The notes below the pieces were generated by a model that had not been told where the DNA came from, searched no databases, and saw only the letters and a program-made list of their open reading frames with translations. The position numbers and the translations under genes are program-made. From JBJXHB01 sp046160725 (GTDB lineage: Bacteria; Pseudomonadota; Gammaproteobacteria; Burkholderiales; Burkholderiaceae_C): 15,134 nt of DNA. The stretch's first letter is position 1. Each line of letters opens with the position of its first letter. Of this stretch, positions 7,130 through 14,050 are shown piece by piece. The DNA lies in the NCBI GenBank assembly GCA_046160725.1, contig JBJXHB010000423.1, positions 1 to 15,134 of the forward strand, given 5' to 3'.

Positions 7130-7783
7130 ACGCACCACGCCGGGCGGTGCAATGCCCTCGGCATCCCAGGGCCCGCCGGGCGCGAAGAACGGGTCGCCGC
7201 CGCGCAGGCAGGCCGCGACCATGGGCAAAGCACTGGCGCCCCAGAAAAGGCGTCCGTCCAGCTCGACCGTGGGCACGCCGAACAAGCCGGCGGCCACCGC
7301 CGCGTCGCCATGAGCACGCAGCGCGGCGCGGACGGCGTCGCTGTCCGGGTCCAGGGCCGGTTGCAGCGCCTGGCGCAGGGCGGCCAGGCGCGCCGGCTCC
7401 ACGGCATCAAGCCCGCCGTGCCAGACATGGCGGAACAGCGCCTCGACCACGCGCCGGTTGGGCGTGCCGATGCTGCCGTCCGGCCCGGCGGCGCAGGCCA
7501 GCGCCAGTCGCAGCAGCGGCAGCGGGTTGAAAGGATGCTGGGCCGGCGTCTGCAGTGGCACGCCGAGCATCCGCGCCTGCCAGGCCACATCACGGAAAGT
7601 CCAGTCGCGCTTGGGTGCGATCTCGGCCGGGCCCTTGTGGCCATGGGTCTTGAGCAGGCCGGCAAACAGCACCGGCCGATAGCAGACCTCGTAGCTCAGG
7701 CCCTGCAGCGCCTGCGGCAGGTGCTCGAAGGCCAGGTGCGCATACGGCGAGATGACATCGAACCAGAACGTCAGGCGCTTCAT
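7118..7783 (-). CDS. DsbA-fold 2-hydroxychromene-2-carboxylate isomerase-like protein (NahD family)
   Basis: A 221-residue protein of the glutathione-dependent kappa-class GST/DsbA fold. The family member NahD isomerises 2-hydroxychromene-2-carboxylate in naphthalene breakdown. The start shows LTFWFDVISPYAHLAFE, where Ser12 before the Pro matches the catalytic Ser of the family. Near the end GLFGVPTVELDGRLFWG matches the usual cis-proline/GVPT region. The residues after FWG are ASALPMV, not the common (Q/A)DRL, so the C-terminal active-site element deviates. A longer open frame exists upstream (to 7969) but overlaps the DUF1289 gene in another frame; ATG 7783 starts exactly at the family N-terminus and sits in an ATGA overlap with the DUF1289 stop. 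No other naphthalene genes are present, so its role is probably a different glutathione or redox-linked isomerisation. Confidence 0.87.
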   Translation of the reverse strand: MKRLTFWFDVISPYAHLAFEHLPQALQGLSYEVCYRPVLFAGLLKTHGHKGPAEIAPKRDWTFRDVAWQARMLGVPLQTPAQHPFNPLPLLRLALACAAGPDGSIGTPNRRVVEALFRHVWHGGLDAVEPARLAALRQALQPALDPDSDAVRAALRAHGDAAVAAGLFGVPTVELDGRLFWGASALPMVAACLRGGDPFFAPGGPWDAEGIAPPGVVRRSG

Positions 7784-8052
7784 GGCGTGCTCGGCGGCGG
7801 GTTGGGTACATCGGTGGCCGTCGGGGCCGGTGCTGGTGCCGCGATGCGCATCTGCTGCCGCCACAGGGCCTGGCGCTGCGGCAGCTCGGTCCAGATGGCG
7901 CGGCGCTGGGCATCGCCCAGGCGGCCCCAGGCGGTGATCTCGTCCAAGGTGCGGCTGCAACCCTCGCACCAGCCGGTCACCGGGTGCATGCGGCAGATGT
8001 TGATGCAGGGCGACTGCGCCGGCTCGCCCAGGGGTGGCGGCGGCTTGATCAT
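7780..8052 (-). CDS. DUF1289 domain-containing protein
   Basis: A 90-residue protein with the DUF1289 pattern: SPCINICRM, then TGWCEGCSRTLDEI, then W(x)RL(x)DAQRRAIW. Four cysteines at 16, 20, 29 and 32 (C-x3-C-x8-C-x2-C) form a likely zinc or iron-sulfur site. The function of the family is unknown. The tail from about residue 66 is rich in Ala, Pro and Thr and probably disordered. It is joined to both neighbours by 4-bp ATGA overlaps (8049-8052 upstream, 7780-7783 downstream), so it is translated from the same message as the YbaK-like and isomerase-like proteins. The family call is secure from the cysteine spacing and the Trp motifs. Confidence 0.88.
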   Translation of the reverse strand: MIKPPPPLGEPAQSPCINICRMHPVTGWCEGCSRTLDEITAWGRLGDAQRRAIWTELPQRQALWRQQMRIAAPAPAPTATDVPNPPPSTP

Positions 8053-8609
8053 GGTGCCGCAGGCGCCTCGGTCACGTCGGCCACCGGTGCCCCGGTCAGC
8101 GCCACCAGTTGGTCCGGGCTCAGCGTGAACACGCCGTTCGGATGCCCGGCTGCAGCCCAGATGGCATCGAAGCGGAACAGCTCGCGGTCGATCAGCAACA
8201 CAGGCGGGTCCAGGTGAGCCAGCGGCGCCACGCCGCCGATGGCGAAGCCGGTCGCAGCGCGCACGAAGTCCGCGTCGGCTCGGGCCAGCGCACCGGTGTG
8301 GGCGGCCACCTTGGCGGTGTCCACCCGGCGGTCGCCGCTGGTCACCACCAGCACCGCCCGGTCATCGGCGACGCGGCGGAACACCACGCTCTTGGCAATC
8401 TGGCCCACCGTCACGCCCAGCGCGTCGGCCGCCTGCTGCGAGGTGCGGGCGGCCACGTCCAGCCAGACCGGCACCGCGGGGTGCCCGGCCGCGGCCAGGG
8501 CGGCGGCCACGCGCCGAAAACCCTCCGGGCGTGGCGCCGGGTCTGGTGGCGCCATGCCCGGCGCGCCCTCACCGACGCTGCCGACGGTCATGTCCGGGGT
8601 GGCCTTCAC
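8049..8609 (-). CDS. YbaK/EbsC (ProX-like) aminoacyl-tRNA editing family protein
   Basis: Likely trans-acting deacylase that removes a wrong amino acid from tRNA (family members clear Cys- or Ala-tRNA(Pro)). The 186-residue sequence has the family landmarks: TSQQAADALGV, then GQIAKSVVFRR with conserved Lys73, a strand VLVVTSGDRRVD, the GFAIGGVAPLAH glycine motif, and GHPNGVFTLSPDQL near the end. The N-terminal roughly 28 residues are rich in Pro and Gly and lie outside the domain. The start could be GTG 8609, which gives a 4-bp GTGA overlap with the HMG-CoA lyase stop like the other junctions in this unit, or ATG 8591. The exact tRNA substrate cannot be read from the sequence. The EbsC-like stand-alone form usually acts as an accessory to ProRS or other synthetases. 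Confidence 0.88.
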   Translation of the reverse strand: MKATPDMTVGSVGEGAPGMAPPDPAPRPEGFRRVAAALAAAGHPAVPVWLDVAARTSQQAADALGVTVGQIAKSVVFRRVADDRAVLVVTSGDRRVDTAKVAAHTGALARADADFVRAATGFAIGGVAPLAHLDPPVLLIDRELFRFDAIWAAAGHPNGVFTLSPDQLVALTGAPVADVTEAPAAP

Positions 8610-9520
8610 ACGAAAGCCCGTCCGCGCTTGGCCAGCAGCGCGCGCGACACCCGCGACGCCGGCGGCCGACCCAGCACGCCGGCGATGTAGTCGGCCGCAT
8701 CGACCAGGCCGTCGATGTCGATGCCGGTCGAGATGCCCAGGCCGTCCAGCATGAACAGCACGTCCTCGGTGGCGACGTTGCCGGTCGCGCCCTTGGCATA
8801 GGGGCAGCCGCCCAGTCCACCCACGCTGGTGTCGAACACGTGCACGCCCAGCTCCAGGCAGGCCAGGATGTTGGACAAGGACTGACCGTAGGTATCGTGG
8901 AAGTGCCCGCTCACCTCATTGATCGGGTAGTGCTTCAGCGCGCGCTCCATCGCCGCCTGCACGCGGCGCGGCGTGCCCACGCCGATGGTGTCGGCGATGC
9001 CGACATGCTGCACGCCGATGCTGTGCATCAGCTGCACCACATGCTCCACCGCATCGGCCGTGACCTCGCCCTGGTAGGGGCAGCCCAGGGCGCAGGAGAT
9101 CGCGCCGCGAACCTTGACGCCCGCCGCGCGGGCCCCGGCAACCACCGGCGCAAAGCGCTCGATGCTCTCGTCGATGGAGCAGTTGATGTTCTTGTGGCTG
9201 AAGGCCTCGCTGGCCGCGCCGAAGACCACGATCTCGTCGGGCCGGGTGGCCAGCGCCGCCTCCAGGCCCTTCAGGTTGGGCGTCAGGACCGACCAGCGCA
9301 CGCCCGGCACGCGCTCGATGCCGGCCATGACCTCGGCGTTGTCGGACATCTGCGGCACCCACTTCGGGCTGACGAAGCTGGTGGCCTCGATCTCACGGCA
9401 GCCGGCCGCCACCAGGCGGCGGATCAGCTCGACCTTGTGGGCGGCGATGACCGGTTGCGACTCGTTCTGCAGGCCGTCGCGGGGGCCGACTTCGACCAGG
9501 GTGACGTGGCTGGGCAGCAT
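8606..9520 (-). CDS. liuE: Hydroxymethylglutaryl-CoA lyase
   Basis: Cleaves HMG-CoA to acetyl-CoA and acetoacetate, the last step of leucine degradation. The 304-residue TIM-barrel protein starts with VTLVEVGPRDGLQNE (Arg14 and Asp15 in the active site), followed by EATSFVSPKWVPQM, GCPYQGEV and SGHFHDTYGQ (metal-binding His206 and His208). It then has the HMG-CoA lyase signature SVGGLGGCPYAKGATGNVATED around 232-253, with catalytic Cys239. Length and motifs agree with bacterial LiuE/MvaB. The start is set by a strong ribosome binding site, AGGAG at 9530-9534, nine bases ahead; the open frame runs further upstream to 10501 but that part is a shadow of other genes. It is the first gene of a four-gene overlapping unit. 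The carboxylase subunit genes of the same pathway lie 560 bp upstream on the same strand, with a divergent gene in between. Confidence 0.96.
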   Translation of the reverse strand: MLPSHVTLVEVGPRDGLQNESQPVIAAHKVELIRRLVAAGCREIEATSFVSPKWVPQMSDNAEVMAGIERVPGVRWSVLTPNLKGLEAALATRPDEIVVFGAASEAFSHKNINCSIDESIERFAPVVAGARAAGVKVRGAISCALGCPYQGEVTADAVEHVVQLMHSIGVQHVGIADTIGVGTPRRVQAAMERALKHYPINEVSGHFHDTYGQSLSNILACLELGVHVFDTSVGGLGGCPYAKGATGNVATEDVLFMLDGLGISTGIDIDGLVDAADYIAGVLGRPPASRVSRALLAKRGRAFV

Positions 9521-9529
9521 GGATGAAAA

Positions 9530-9534
9530 CTCCT
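9530..9534 (-). promoter_or_regulatory. Ribosome binding site of HMG-CoA lyase
   Basis: AGGAG on the - strand, nine bases before ATG 9520. It fixes the start of liuE against the much longer open frame upstream. Confidence 0.7.
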
Positions 9535-9547
9535 GTGGCGGCTGCGC

Positions 9548-9570
9548 CGTCGGCGCCACGGGCGCCGGTG
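9548..9570 (-). promoter_or_regulatory. Hairpin in the HMG-CoA lyase leader
   Basis: A perfect seven-base stem, CGGCGCC at 9551-9557 and GGCGCCG at 9561-9567, with a three-base loop, extended outward by two G-T wobbles and a C-G pair. It lies 14 bp upstream of the liuE ribosome binding site. It could be an mRNA structure in the leader or a chance G+C-rich palindrome. No T-run follows it on either strand. Confidence 0.25.
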
Positions 9571-9703
9571 CTGCCGGACGCAGGATTGTCAACGCGGACG
9601 GCTCGCACTTATTGGGGATGGCGCGAATCACCCGACTGCGCACAATGCACTGGACAGGTTTACAGCCATCCGCCCGGCCTGCCCCAGCCTGCACGACCCG
9701 CCC

Positions 9704-10066
9704 ATGTCGACCAGCCGCCTTCAACTGGCCACCAAGATCCACTTCTACCTGCTGCGCGAGCTGGGCCACGGCATCGACGTGGAACAGATGCTGCACAGCG
9801 ACCTGTATGCACGCGACGTGCTGCTGGTGTGCGAGGCCTGCCGCGGCACCGGCCTGGCCGACCTGGCAGGGCAGTTCCGCCGTGCGATGCCGCAACCTGC
9901 CGCCGCATCGGCCAAAGGTGGCGGCGCCGGGCGCACGGCGCGCCCCCTGGAGTGGGCGCAAGACACGTCGGGCTTTGGCTTCAGCCGTCCGCCACTGAGC
10001 GAGCCGGAGCGGTCCGGCCCGCAGGCCACCACGCAGGCGCGCCGCGCCTGGTGGCGCTGGAACTGA
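9704..10066 (+). CDS. Conserved-looking hypothetical protein, 120 aa
   Basis: A small soluble protein of unknown function. The first 65 residues look like a folded helical domain: TSRLQLATKIHFYLLRELG, GIDVEQMLHSDLYARDVLLVCEA and LADLAGQFRRAMP. The second half is rich in Gly, Ala, Pro and Ser, probably disordered, and ends in RRAWWRWN. I recall similar short proteins in Burkholderiales but know no function. It has no signal peptide, membrane segment or obvious catalytic motif. No Shine-Dalgarno sequence precedes ATG 9704. It is the only + strand gene between the leucine-degradation genes, divergent from liuE and convergent with the carboxylase alpha gene, 17 bp away. Helical composition and the amphipathic pattern favour a real gene over a shadow frame. 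Confidence 0.7.
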   Translation: MSTSRLQLATKIHFYLLRELGHGIDVEQMLHSDLYARDVLLVCEACRGTGLADLAGQFRRAMPQPAAASAKGGGAGRTARPLEWAQDTSGFGFSRPPLSEPERSGPQATTQARRAWWRWN

Positions 10067-10083
10067 CCCCCTGGCCGCAGCCG

Positions 10084-12105
10084 TCAGGCCTGCAGCCGCA
10101 GCAGTTCGCCGCCCTCGGCCACCTGGTCGCCCGGGGCGAACAGCAACTCGGCCACGACGCCATCGCGCGGCGCGGCGATGGTGTGCTCCATCTTCATCGC
10201 CTCCATCACGGCCAGCGGCTGGCCCTTGACCACGCGGTCGCCCGCCTGGGCCAGGAAGGCGATGACCTTGCCAGGCATCGGCGCCGTCAGCCGGCCCTGG
10301 GCCGCGCCCTCGCCGGCATGGGCCAGGCGGTCCACCTCCTGCACCGTCGCGCTGCCCTGGGGCGCGAACACCGTCACCTGCTCGCCGCGGACATGCACGG
10401 CCAGCGTCAGGCGCTGCTCGCCCAGGCAGATGTCGTAGCTGTCGTCGCCGATGGCCGTGGCCAAGAAGGCCCAGGACTGCTCGCCGATACGCAGGCGGCA
10501 TTGCCCGTCGTGCAGGCGCTGCAGCGCGACCGCATGCGCGGCCTCGGCATGGACGATGTCAAAGTGCCGGACGGCGCCACCATGCAGGCGCCAGCCGTCG
10601 CGCCGTGACCAGGGGTCGGCGGTCTCCAGCGCCGCCTCCTGCGCCAGCGCGTGCGCGGCCAGGCCGGCGGCCACGATCTCCAGCGCCAGCGGTGGCTGGC
10701 CGAACAGCGCCTCACGCTCGCGCTCGATCAGCGCGGTGTCCAGGTCGGCGGTCGCGAACGAGCGGCTGGCCACCACCCGGCGCAGGAAGGCGACGTTGGT
10801 GTGCGGCCCGACGATGCGCGTGGCCGCCAGTGCCGCGTCCAGCCGGGCCAGCGCCTGTGTCCGGCTGTCGCCCCAAACGATGAGCTTGGCGATCATCGAG
10901 TCGTAGTGCGGCGTGACGGCGTCGCCGGCCGCGAAGCCGGCATCCACCCGGACGGCCGCCGGGTCATGGAAGGGCTCGGCATCGGCATTGCGGCGGAAGG
11001 CCACATGCGCCGGCCAGCGCATCACCGCCAGGTCGCCGGTGGCCGGCAGGAAGCCGGCCTCGGGGTTCTCGGCGCATATGCGGGCCTCGATGGCATGGCC
11101 GTGGATGCGGATGTCGGCCTGCGCCTTGGGCAGCGGCTGGCCAGCCGCGATGCGCAGTTGCCACTCCACCAGATCGATGCCGGTGATGGCCTCGGTCACC
11201 GGATGCTCCACCTGCAGCCGGGTGTTCATCTCCATGAAATAGAAGCGCAGGTCGCCGTCGTCCACCTCCTCGGCAATGAACTCCACGGTGCCGGCACCGA
11301 CATAGCCCACGGCCTGAGCTGCGGACACGGCCGCCGCGCCCATCTCGGCACGCCGGGCGTCGCTCATGCCCGGTGCCGGCGCTTCCTCCAGCACCTTCTG
11401 ATGGCGACGCTGCACCGAGCAGTCGCGCTCGTTCAGATGGATGCAGCGGCCGTGGCTGTCGGCGAAGACCTGGATCTCGATGTGGCGTGGGCGCAGGACA
11501 TAGCGCTCGACCAGCACATGGTCGTCTCCGAAACTGTTGCGGGCCTCACGCTGGCACGAGGCCAGTGCGGCGGCGAAGTCCTCCGCCCGGTCGACCCGGC
11601 GCATGCCTTTGCCACCGCCGCCGGCACTGGCCTTGATCAGCACCGGGTAGCCGATGCGCGCGGCCTCGGCGGCCAGCAGAGCCGGGTCGTTGTCGCGGCC
11701 GTGGTAGCCCGGCACCAGTGGCACGCCAGCCGCCTGCATCAAGGTCTTGGCGGCACTCTTGCTGCCCATGGCGGCGATGGCCTTGGGCGGCGGGCCGATG
11801 AACACCAGCCCTGCATCGGCACAGGCCTGGGCGAAGTCCGTGTTCTCGGACAGGAAACCATAGCCGGGATGGATGGCCTGGGCGCCGGTCGCCCGGGCCG
11901 CATCCAGGATGCGCTCCCAGCGCAGGTAGCTGTCGCGCGCCGCCGCGCCGCCGATGGGCACCGCCTCATCGCAGGCCGCCACATGACGCGCCTGCGCGTC
12001 CGCCTCGGAGTACACCGCCACGGTGCGCACGCCCAGGCGGCGCGCGGTGGCGGCGACGCGGCAGGCGATCTCGCCGCGGTTGGCAATCAGGATCTTGTGA
12101 AACAT
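10084..12105 (-). CDS. liuD: Methylcrotonyl-CoA carboxylase biotin-containing alpha subunit
   Basis: Carboxylates its own biotin with ATP and bicarbonate for the conversion of 3-methylcrotonyl-CoA to 3-methylglutaconyl-CoA in leucine breakdown. The 673 residues contain the biotin carboxylase N-terminal domain (FHKILIANRGEIACRV, 2-17), the ATP-grasp glycine loop GGGGKGMRR (162-170), HIEIQVFADSHG, the MEMNTRLQVEHPVTE catalytic region (291-305), the biotin carboxylase C-terminal domain to about 445, a linker domain, and a C-terminal biotinyl domain with EAMKM (biotin on Lys638). ATG 12105 has AAGGA seven bases ahead (12113-12117). It lies 19 bp after an exported hydrolase gene. Biotin subunits of MCC, geranyl-CoA and propionyl-CoA carboxylases are similar; the beta subunit and HMG-CoA lyase nearby favour MCC (MccA/LiuD). 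Confidence 0.95.
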   Translation of the reverse strand: MFHKILIANRGEIACRVAATARRLGVRTVAVYSEADAQARHVAACDEAVPIGGAAARDSYLRWERILDAARATGAQAIHPGYGFLSENTDFAQACADAGLVFIGPPPKAIAAMGSKSAAKTLMQAAGVPLVPGYHGRDNDPALLAAEAARIGYPVLIKASAGGGGKGMRRVDRAEDFAAALASCQREARNSFGDDHVLVERYVLRPRHIEIQVFADSHGRCIHLNERDCSVQRRHQKVLEEAPAPGMSDARRAEMGAAAVSAAQAVGYVGAGTVEFIAEEVDDGDLRFYFMEMNTRLQVEHPVTEAITGIDLVEWQLRIAAGQPLPKAQADIRIHGHAIEARICAENPEAGFLPATGDLAVMRWPAHVAFRRNADAEPFHDPAAVRVDAGFAAGDAVTPHYDSMIAKLIVWGDSRTQALARLDAALAATRIVGPHTNVAFLRRVVASRSFATADLDTALIEREREALFGQPPLALEIVAAGLAAHALAQEAALETADPWSRRDGWRLHGGAVRHFDIVHAEAAHAVALQRLHDGQCRLRIGEQSWAFLATAIGDDSYDICLGEQRLTLAVHVRGEQVTVFAPQGSATVQEVDRLAHAGEGAAQGRLTAPMPGKVIAFLAQAGDRVVKGQPLAVMEAMKMEHTIAAPRDGVVAELLFAPGDQVAEGGELLRLQA

Positions 12106-12112
12106 CAGCTCG

Positions 12113-12117
12113 TCCTT
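12113..12117 (-). promoter_or_regulatory. Ribosome binding site of the carboxylase alpha subunit
   Basis: AAGGA on the - strand, seven bases before ATG 12105. It supports this start over the longer open frame that runs up to 12360. Confidence 0.6.
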
Positions 12118-12124
12118 GGCCCGG

Positions 12125-13345
12125 TCAGGGCGTCCACACCACATCATCGTCGACCGCGTAGAGCCGGCAGGGCTGCCCGCGGCGCCACTGGCAATTGCCC
12201 AACGCGCGCCCGATCGCCCAGTCGCCTGCGGCCCAGCCCGTGGCACCGTCCGGGCCGACGGCAAAGGCCCGCGGCGCCCTGGACGCGAGGAACGCGCGAT
12301 ACAGGGCCACGGCCGGGCCCGCTGTGAACGGCAGCCTGTCGATCTCGTCGATGCGGGCATGCCCGCTGGCCGGCGGCCGTGACGGAAGGCCGCTGGCCCG
12401 CAGGCCCAGGGGTTGCAGGAAATCCTCGACCAGGATGGCCCAGCGGTCCATGTCGCGACCCAGGCCCAGGTGCCCGTCGGCCGGCTCGCCGGCCCAGGGC
12501 TGCAGATGATGCAGCGTCACCTGCCCGCCGCCGGCGCGCCAGGCCTGGGCCCAGCGGCGCGGGTGCTCGCCGCCCCAGTACAGGTCGTGCGTCCAGTAGA
12601 TCCACAGCGTGGGCAGGCCACCGCTGCTGCCGGCCTGCTGGCGCCACAGGGCCTCCAGCTGCTGCGGGCTGCAGGGGTCGCTCGGCCGCCCTTTGGGGTC
12701 GCCGCCGGCACCCCCCGCCACGTTGATGGCCGCCAGCAGCCCGGCCGGACGCCTGGCGGCCAGCGCCAGCGTGGCCATGCCGCCGACCGACTGGCCCATG
12801 GCCACCCAGCGGGCAGGGTCGACATACGGCAGCGTGGCCGCATGGGCCATCACGGCCTGCAACTGGTCGGCCGCGGCGCTGGCCATCGGCTCGTAGCGCT
12901 TGGCCCCGCAGGCGCCGGACTCCTCCGGGTCGAAGGCGCCGAAGGTCGCGCCATAACCCAGCCGCGTCGGCACGAACACGGCAAGGCCCTTGGCCACCAG
13001 GAAGCGGGCCACCTGCTCGAAGCGCTGCCGCACCGGCTGCGCGCGCGCCTCGCCCGCGGCACGGCCATGGCTGAGCAGCACGGCCGGGAACGGTCCCTCC
13101 CCTGGCGGGCGGAACACCGTGACGGCGATGGCGGCCACCTCCTCGCGCCCGTACAGGTCGCGCACCTTCACGTTGACGCGGTGGATCTCCTCGCGCAGGT
13201 CGGCGGCCAGGCGGTCCGGCACCGTCGGCGCGGCGGGCGCCGCCGGCACCTGCGCACGGGCCAGCGTCGCAGTGGCCAGCGCCAGCATGGCGGCCACCCA
13301 GAACCGGACGACCAGGCCTCCCAGCAGGCGGTTCATGGGCTTCAT
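12125..13345 (-). CDS. Exported alpha/beta hydrolase with C-terminal cysteine module
   Basis: A 406-residue hydrolase sent to the periplasm. The signal peptide covers about residues 1-31: a basic start (KPMNR), a hydrophobic core (VVRFWVAAMLALATATL) and cleavage after ARA. The hydrolase core has AVLLSHGRAAGEA (oxyanion hole, about 89-100), nucleophile elbow GQSVGG with Ser186, acid Asp254 (YWTHDLYWGG) and base His292 (PADGHLGLGRD). From about residue 340 there is a separate module, LYRAFLA, PRAFAVGPDGATGWAAGDW, ALGNC and PCRLYAVDDDVVW, with Cys385 and Cys393 likely paired. I have seen this type of ending on other secreted bacterial proteins but cannot name it. ATG 13345 follows the DUF4126 stop by 4 bp; ATG 13336 is an alternative. 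The substrate is unknown. Its place before the carboxylase alpha gene suggests co-transcription, not necessarily shared function. Confidence 0.86.
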   Translation of the reverse strand: MKPMNRLLGGLVVRFWVAAMLALATATLARAQVPAAPAAPTVPDRLAADLREEIHRVNVKVRDLYGREEVAAIAVTVFRPPGEGPFPAVLLSHGRAAGEARAQPVRQRFEQVARFLVAKGLAVFVPTRLGYGATFGAFDPEESGACGAKRYEPMASAAADQLQAVMAHAATLPYVDPARWVAMGQSVGGMATLALAARRPAGLLAAINVAGGAGGDPKGRPSDPCSPQQLEALWRQQAGSSGGLPTLWIYWTHDLYWGGEHPRRWAQAWRAGGGQVTLHHLQPWAGEPADGHLGLGRDMDRWAILVEDFLQPLGLRASGLPSRPPASGHARIDEIDRLPFTAGPAVALYRAFLASRAPRAFAVGPDGATGWAAGDWAIGRALGNCQWRRGQPCRLYAVDDDVVWTP

Positions 13346-13349
13346 CGCA

Positions 13350-13979
13350 TCAGGTCGACCGTGGCGCGACAGCGCCGCGGCCGCCGAAGATGCGCGCCAG
13401 CAAGGCACGCAGGAAGCGCAGCAGCACGACCAGCAGCGCCACCGCCACGGTCACGGCCAGCGCCAGCGCCGGGAAGAACCACAGCGGATGCGCCCAGGCC
13501 AGCCACAGCATGGCCGGCACGGCAGCATCGCCCGCCAGCGACAGCGCGATGTTGGAGAACGGCTCCGGCGAGGTGTTGACCGCAGCGCGGGTGGTGGCCT
13601 TGGCCGCATGCGACGTCGCCGCCAGCGTGCCGCCCATCAGACCCGCCACAGCGGCCCAGGTGGCCGAGTCGCCACCAAAGACACCGGCCGCCAGCGCGGC
13701 GCCAGCCGGAATGCGGATCACGGTGTGCACCATGTCCCACAGCGTGTCCAGGCCCGGTACCTTGTCGGCCAGGAACTCCACCGCCACCATCAGGCCGGCC
13801 GCGCCCATGACCACCGGGTTCTGCAGCAGCTTCAGCCCGTCGGGCAGCGGCACCCAGCCCATGAAGCCGGCCAGCCCGGTGAAGAACACGACCGAGTACA
13901 GGCGCAGCCCGCTGGCCCAGCCGAGCGCGGCGGCCAGGGCCACCAGCTGGGTCAGGTCCAACGCGGTCAGGTTCGGCAT
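13350..13979 (-). CDS. DUF4126 family inner-membrane protein
   Basis: A 209-residue integral membrane protein of unknown function. Hydrophobic segments lie at about 11-40, 55-71, 90-122 (with a Gly-rich break), 145-162 and 165-190, and the C-terminus is basic (RFLRALLARIFGGRG), probably cytoplasmic. Family features are SGLRLYSVVFFTGLAG, FLADKVPGLDTLWDMVHTVIR, and SHAAKATTRAAVNTSPEPFSN followed by a further membrane helix. The start ATG is fixed by a strong AGGAG (13986-13990) six bases ahead; longer frames upstream are Arg-rich and unlikely. It sits 71 bp after the VapC toxin stop and 4 bp before the exported hydrolase. I recall DUF4126 genes next to MCC genes in other Burkholderiales, which suggests an old association. 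Confidence 0.88.
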   Translation of the reverse strand: MPNLTALDLTQLVALAAALGWASGLRLYSVVFFTGLAGFMGWVPLPDGLKLLQNPVVMGAAGLMVAVEFLADKVPGLDTLWDMVHTVIRIPAGAALAAGVFGGDSATWAAVAGLMGGTLAATSHAAKATTRAAVNTSPEPFSNIALSLAGDAAVPAMLWLAWAHPLWFFPALALAVTVAVALLVVLLRFLRALLARIFGGRGAVAPRST

Positions 13980-13985
13980 CTCGGT

Positions 13986-13990
13986 CTCCT
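13986..13990 (-). promoter_or_regulatory. Ribosome binding site of the DUF4126 gene
   Basis: AGGAG on the - strand, six bases before ATG 13979. The 71-bp gap between this gene and the VapC stop shows no clear promoter hexamers. Confidence 0.65.
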
Positions 13991-14050
13991 CGGGCCAGGG
14001 CCTGTTGACGCTATGTGAGGGCTCGCGCTGACCGCTGAAAGGCCATCGGC

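Larger units (their letters stand above)
9521..9703. promoter_or_regulatory. Divergent intergenic region, liuE and unknown + strand gene
   Basis: A 183-bp gap between divergent starts, so at least two promoters are expected here. On the + strand TTGTCA (9586-9591) is followed after 17 bp by TTATTG, a good -35 but a poor -10. I could not find a convincing -10 on the - strand. The stretch 9581-9650 is less G+C-rich than its surroundings, as expected of a promoter. No operator-like dyad was seen other than the leader hairpin. A Liu-type regulator binding site is possible but I cannot recognise one. Confidence 0.3.

Noticed and set aside
9586..9614. TTGTCA-17 bp-TTATTG as promoter of the small + strand gene
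   Set aside because: The -35 is good but the -10 matches too few positions to call it; kept only as a note on the region.
9521..10501. Upstream extension of the HMG-CoA lyase frame
   Set aside because: The extra about 327 codons are Arg/Gly-rich, overlap other genes and precede a strong ribosome binding site placed for ATG 9520.
10651..12327. 558-codon + strand open frame across the carboxylase alpha gene
   Set aside because: Low-complexity His/Arg/Gly-rich product; the - strand shows intact biotin carboxylase motifs over the same bases.
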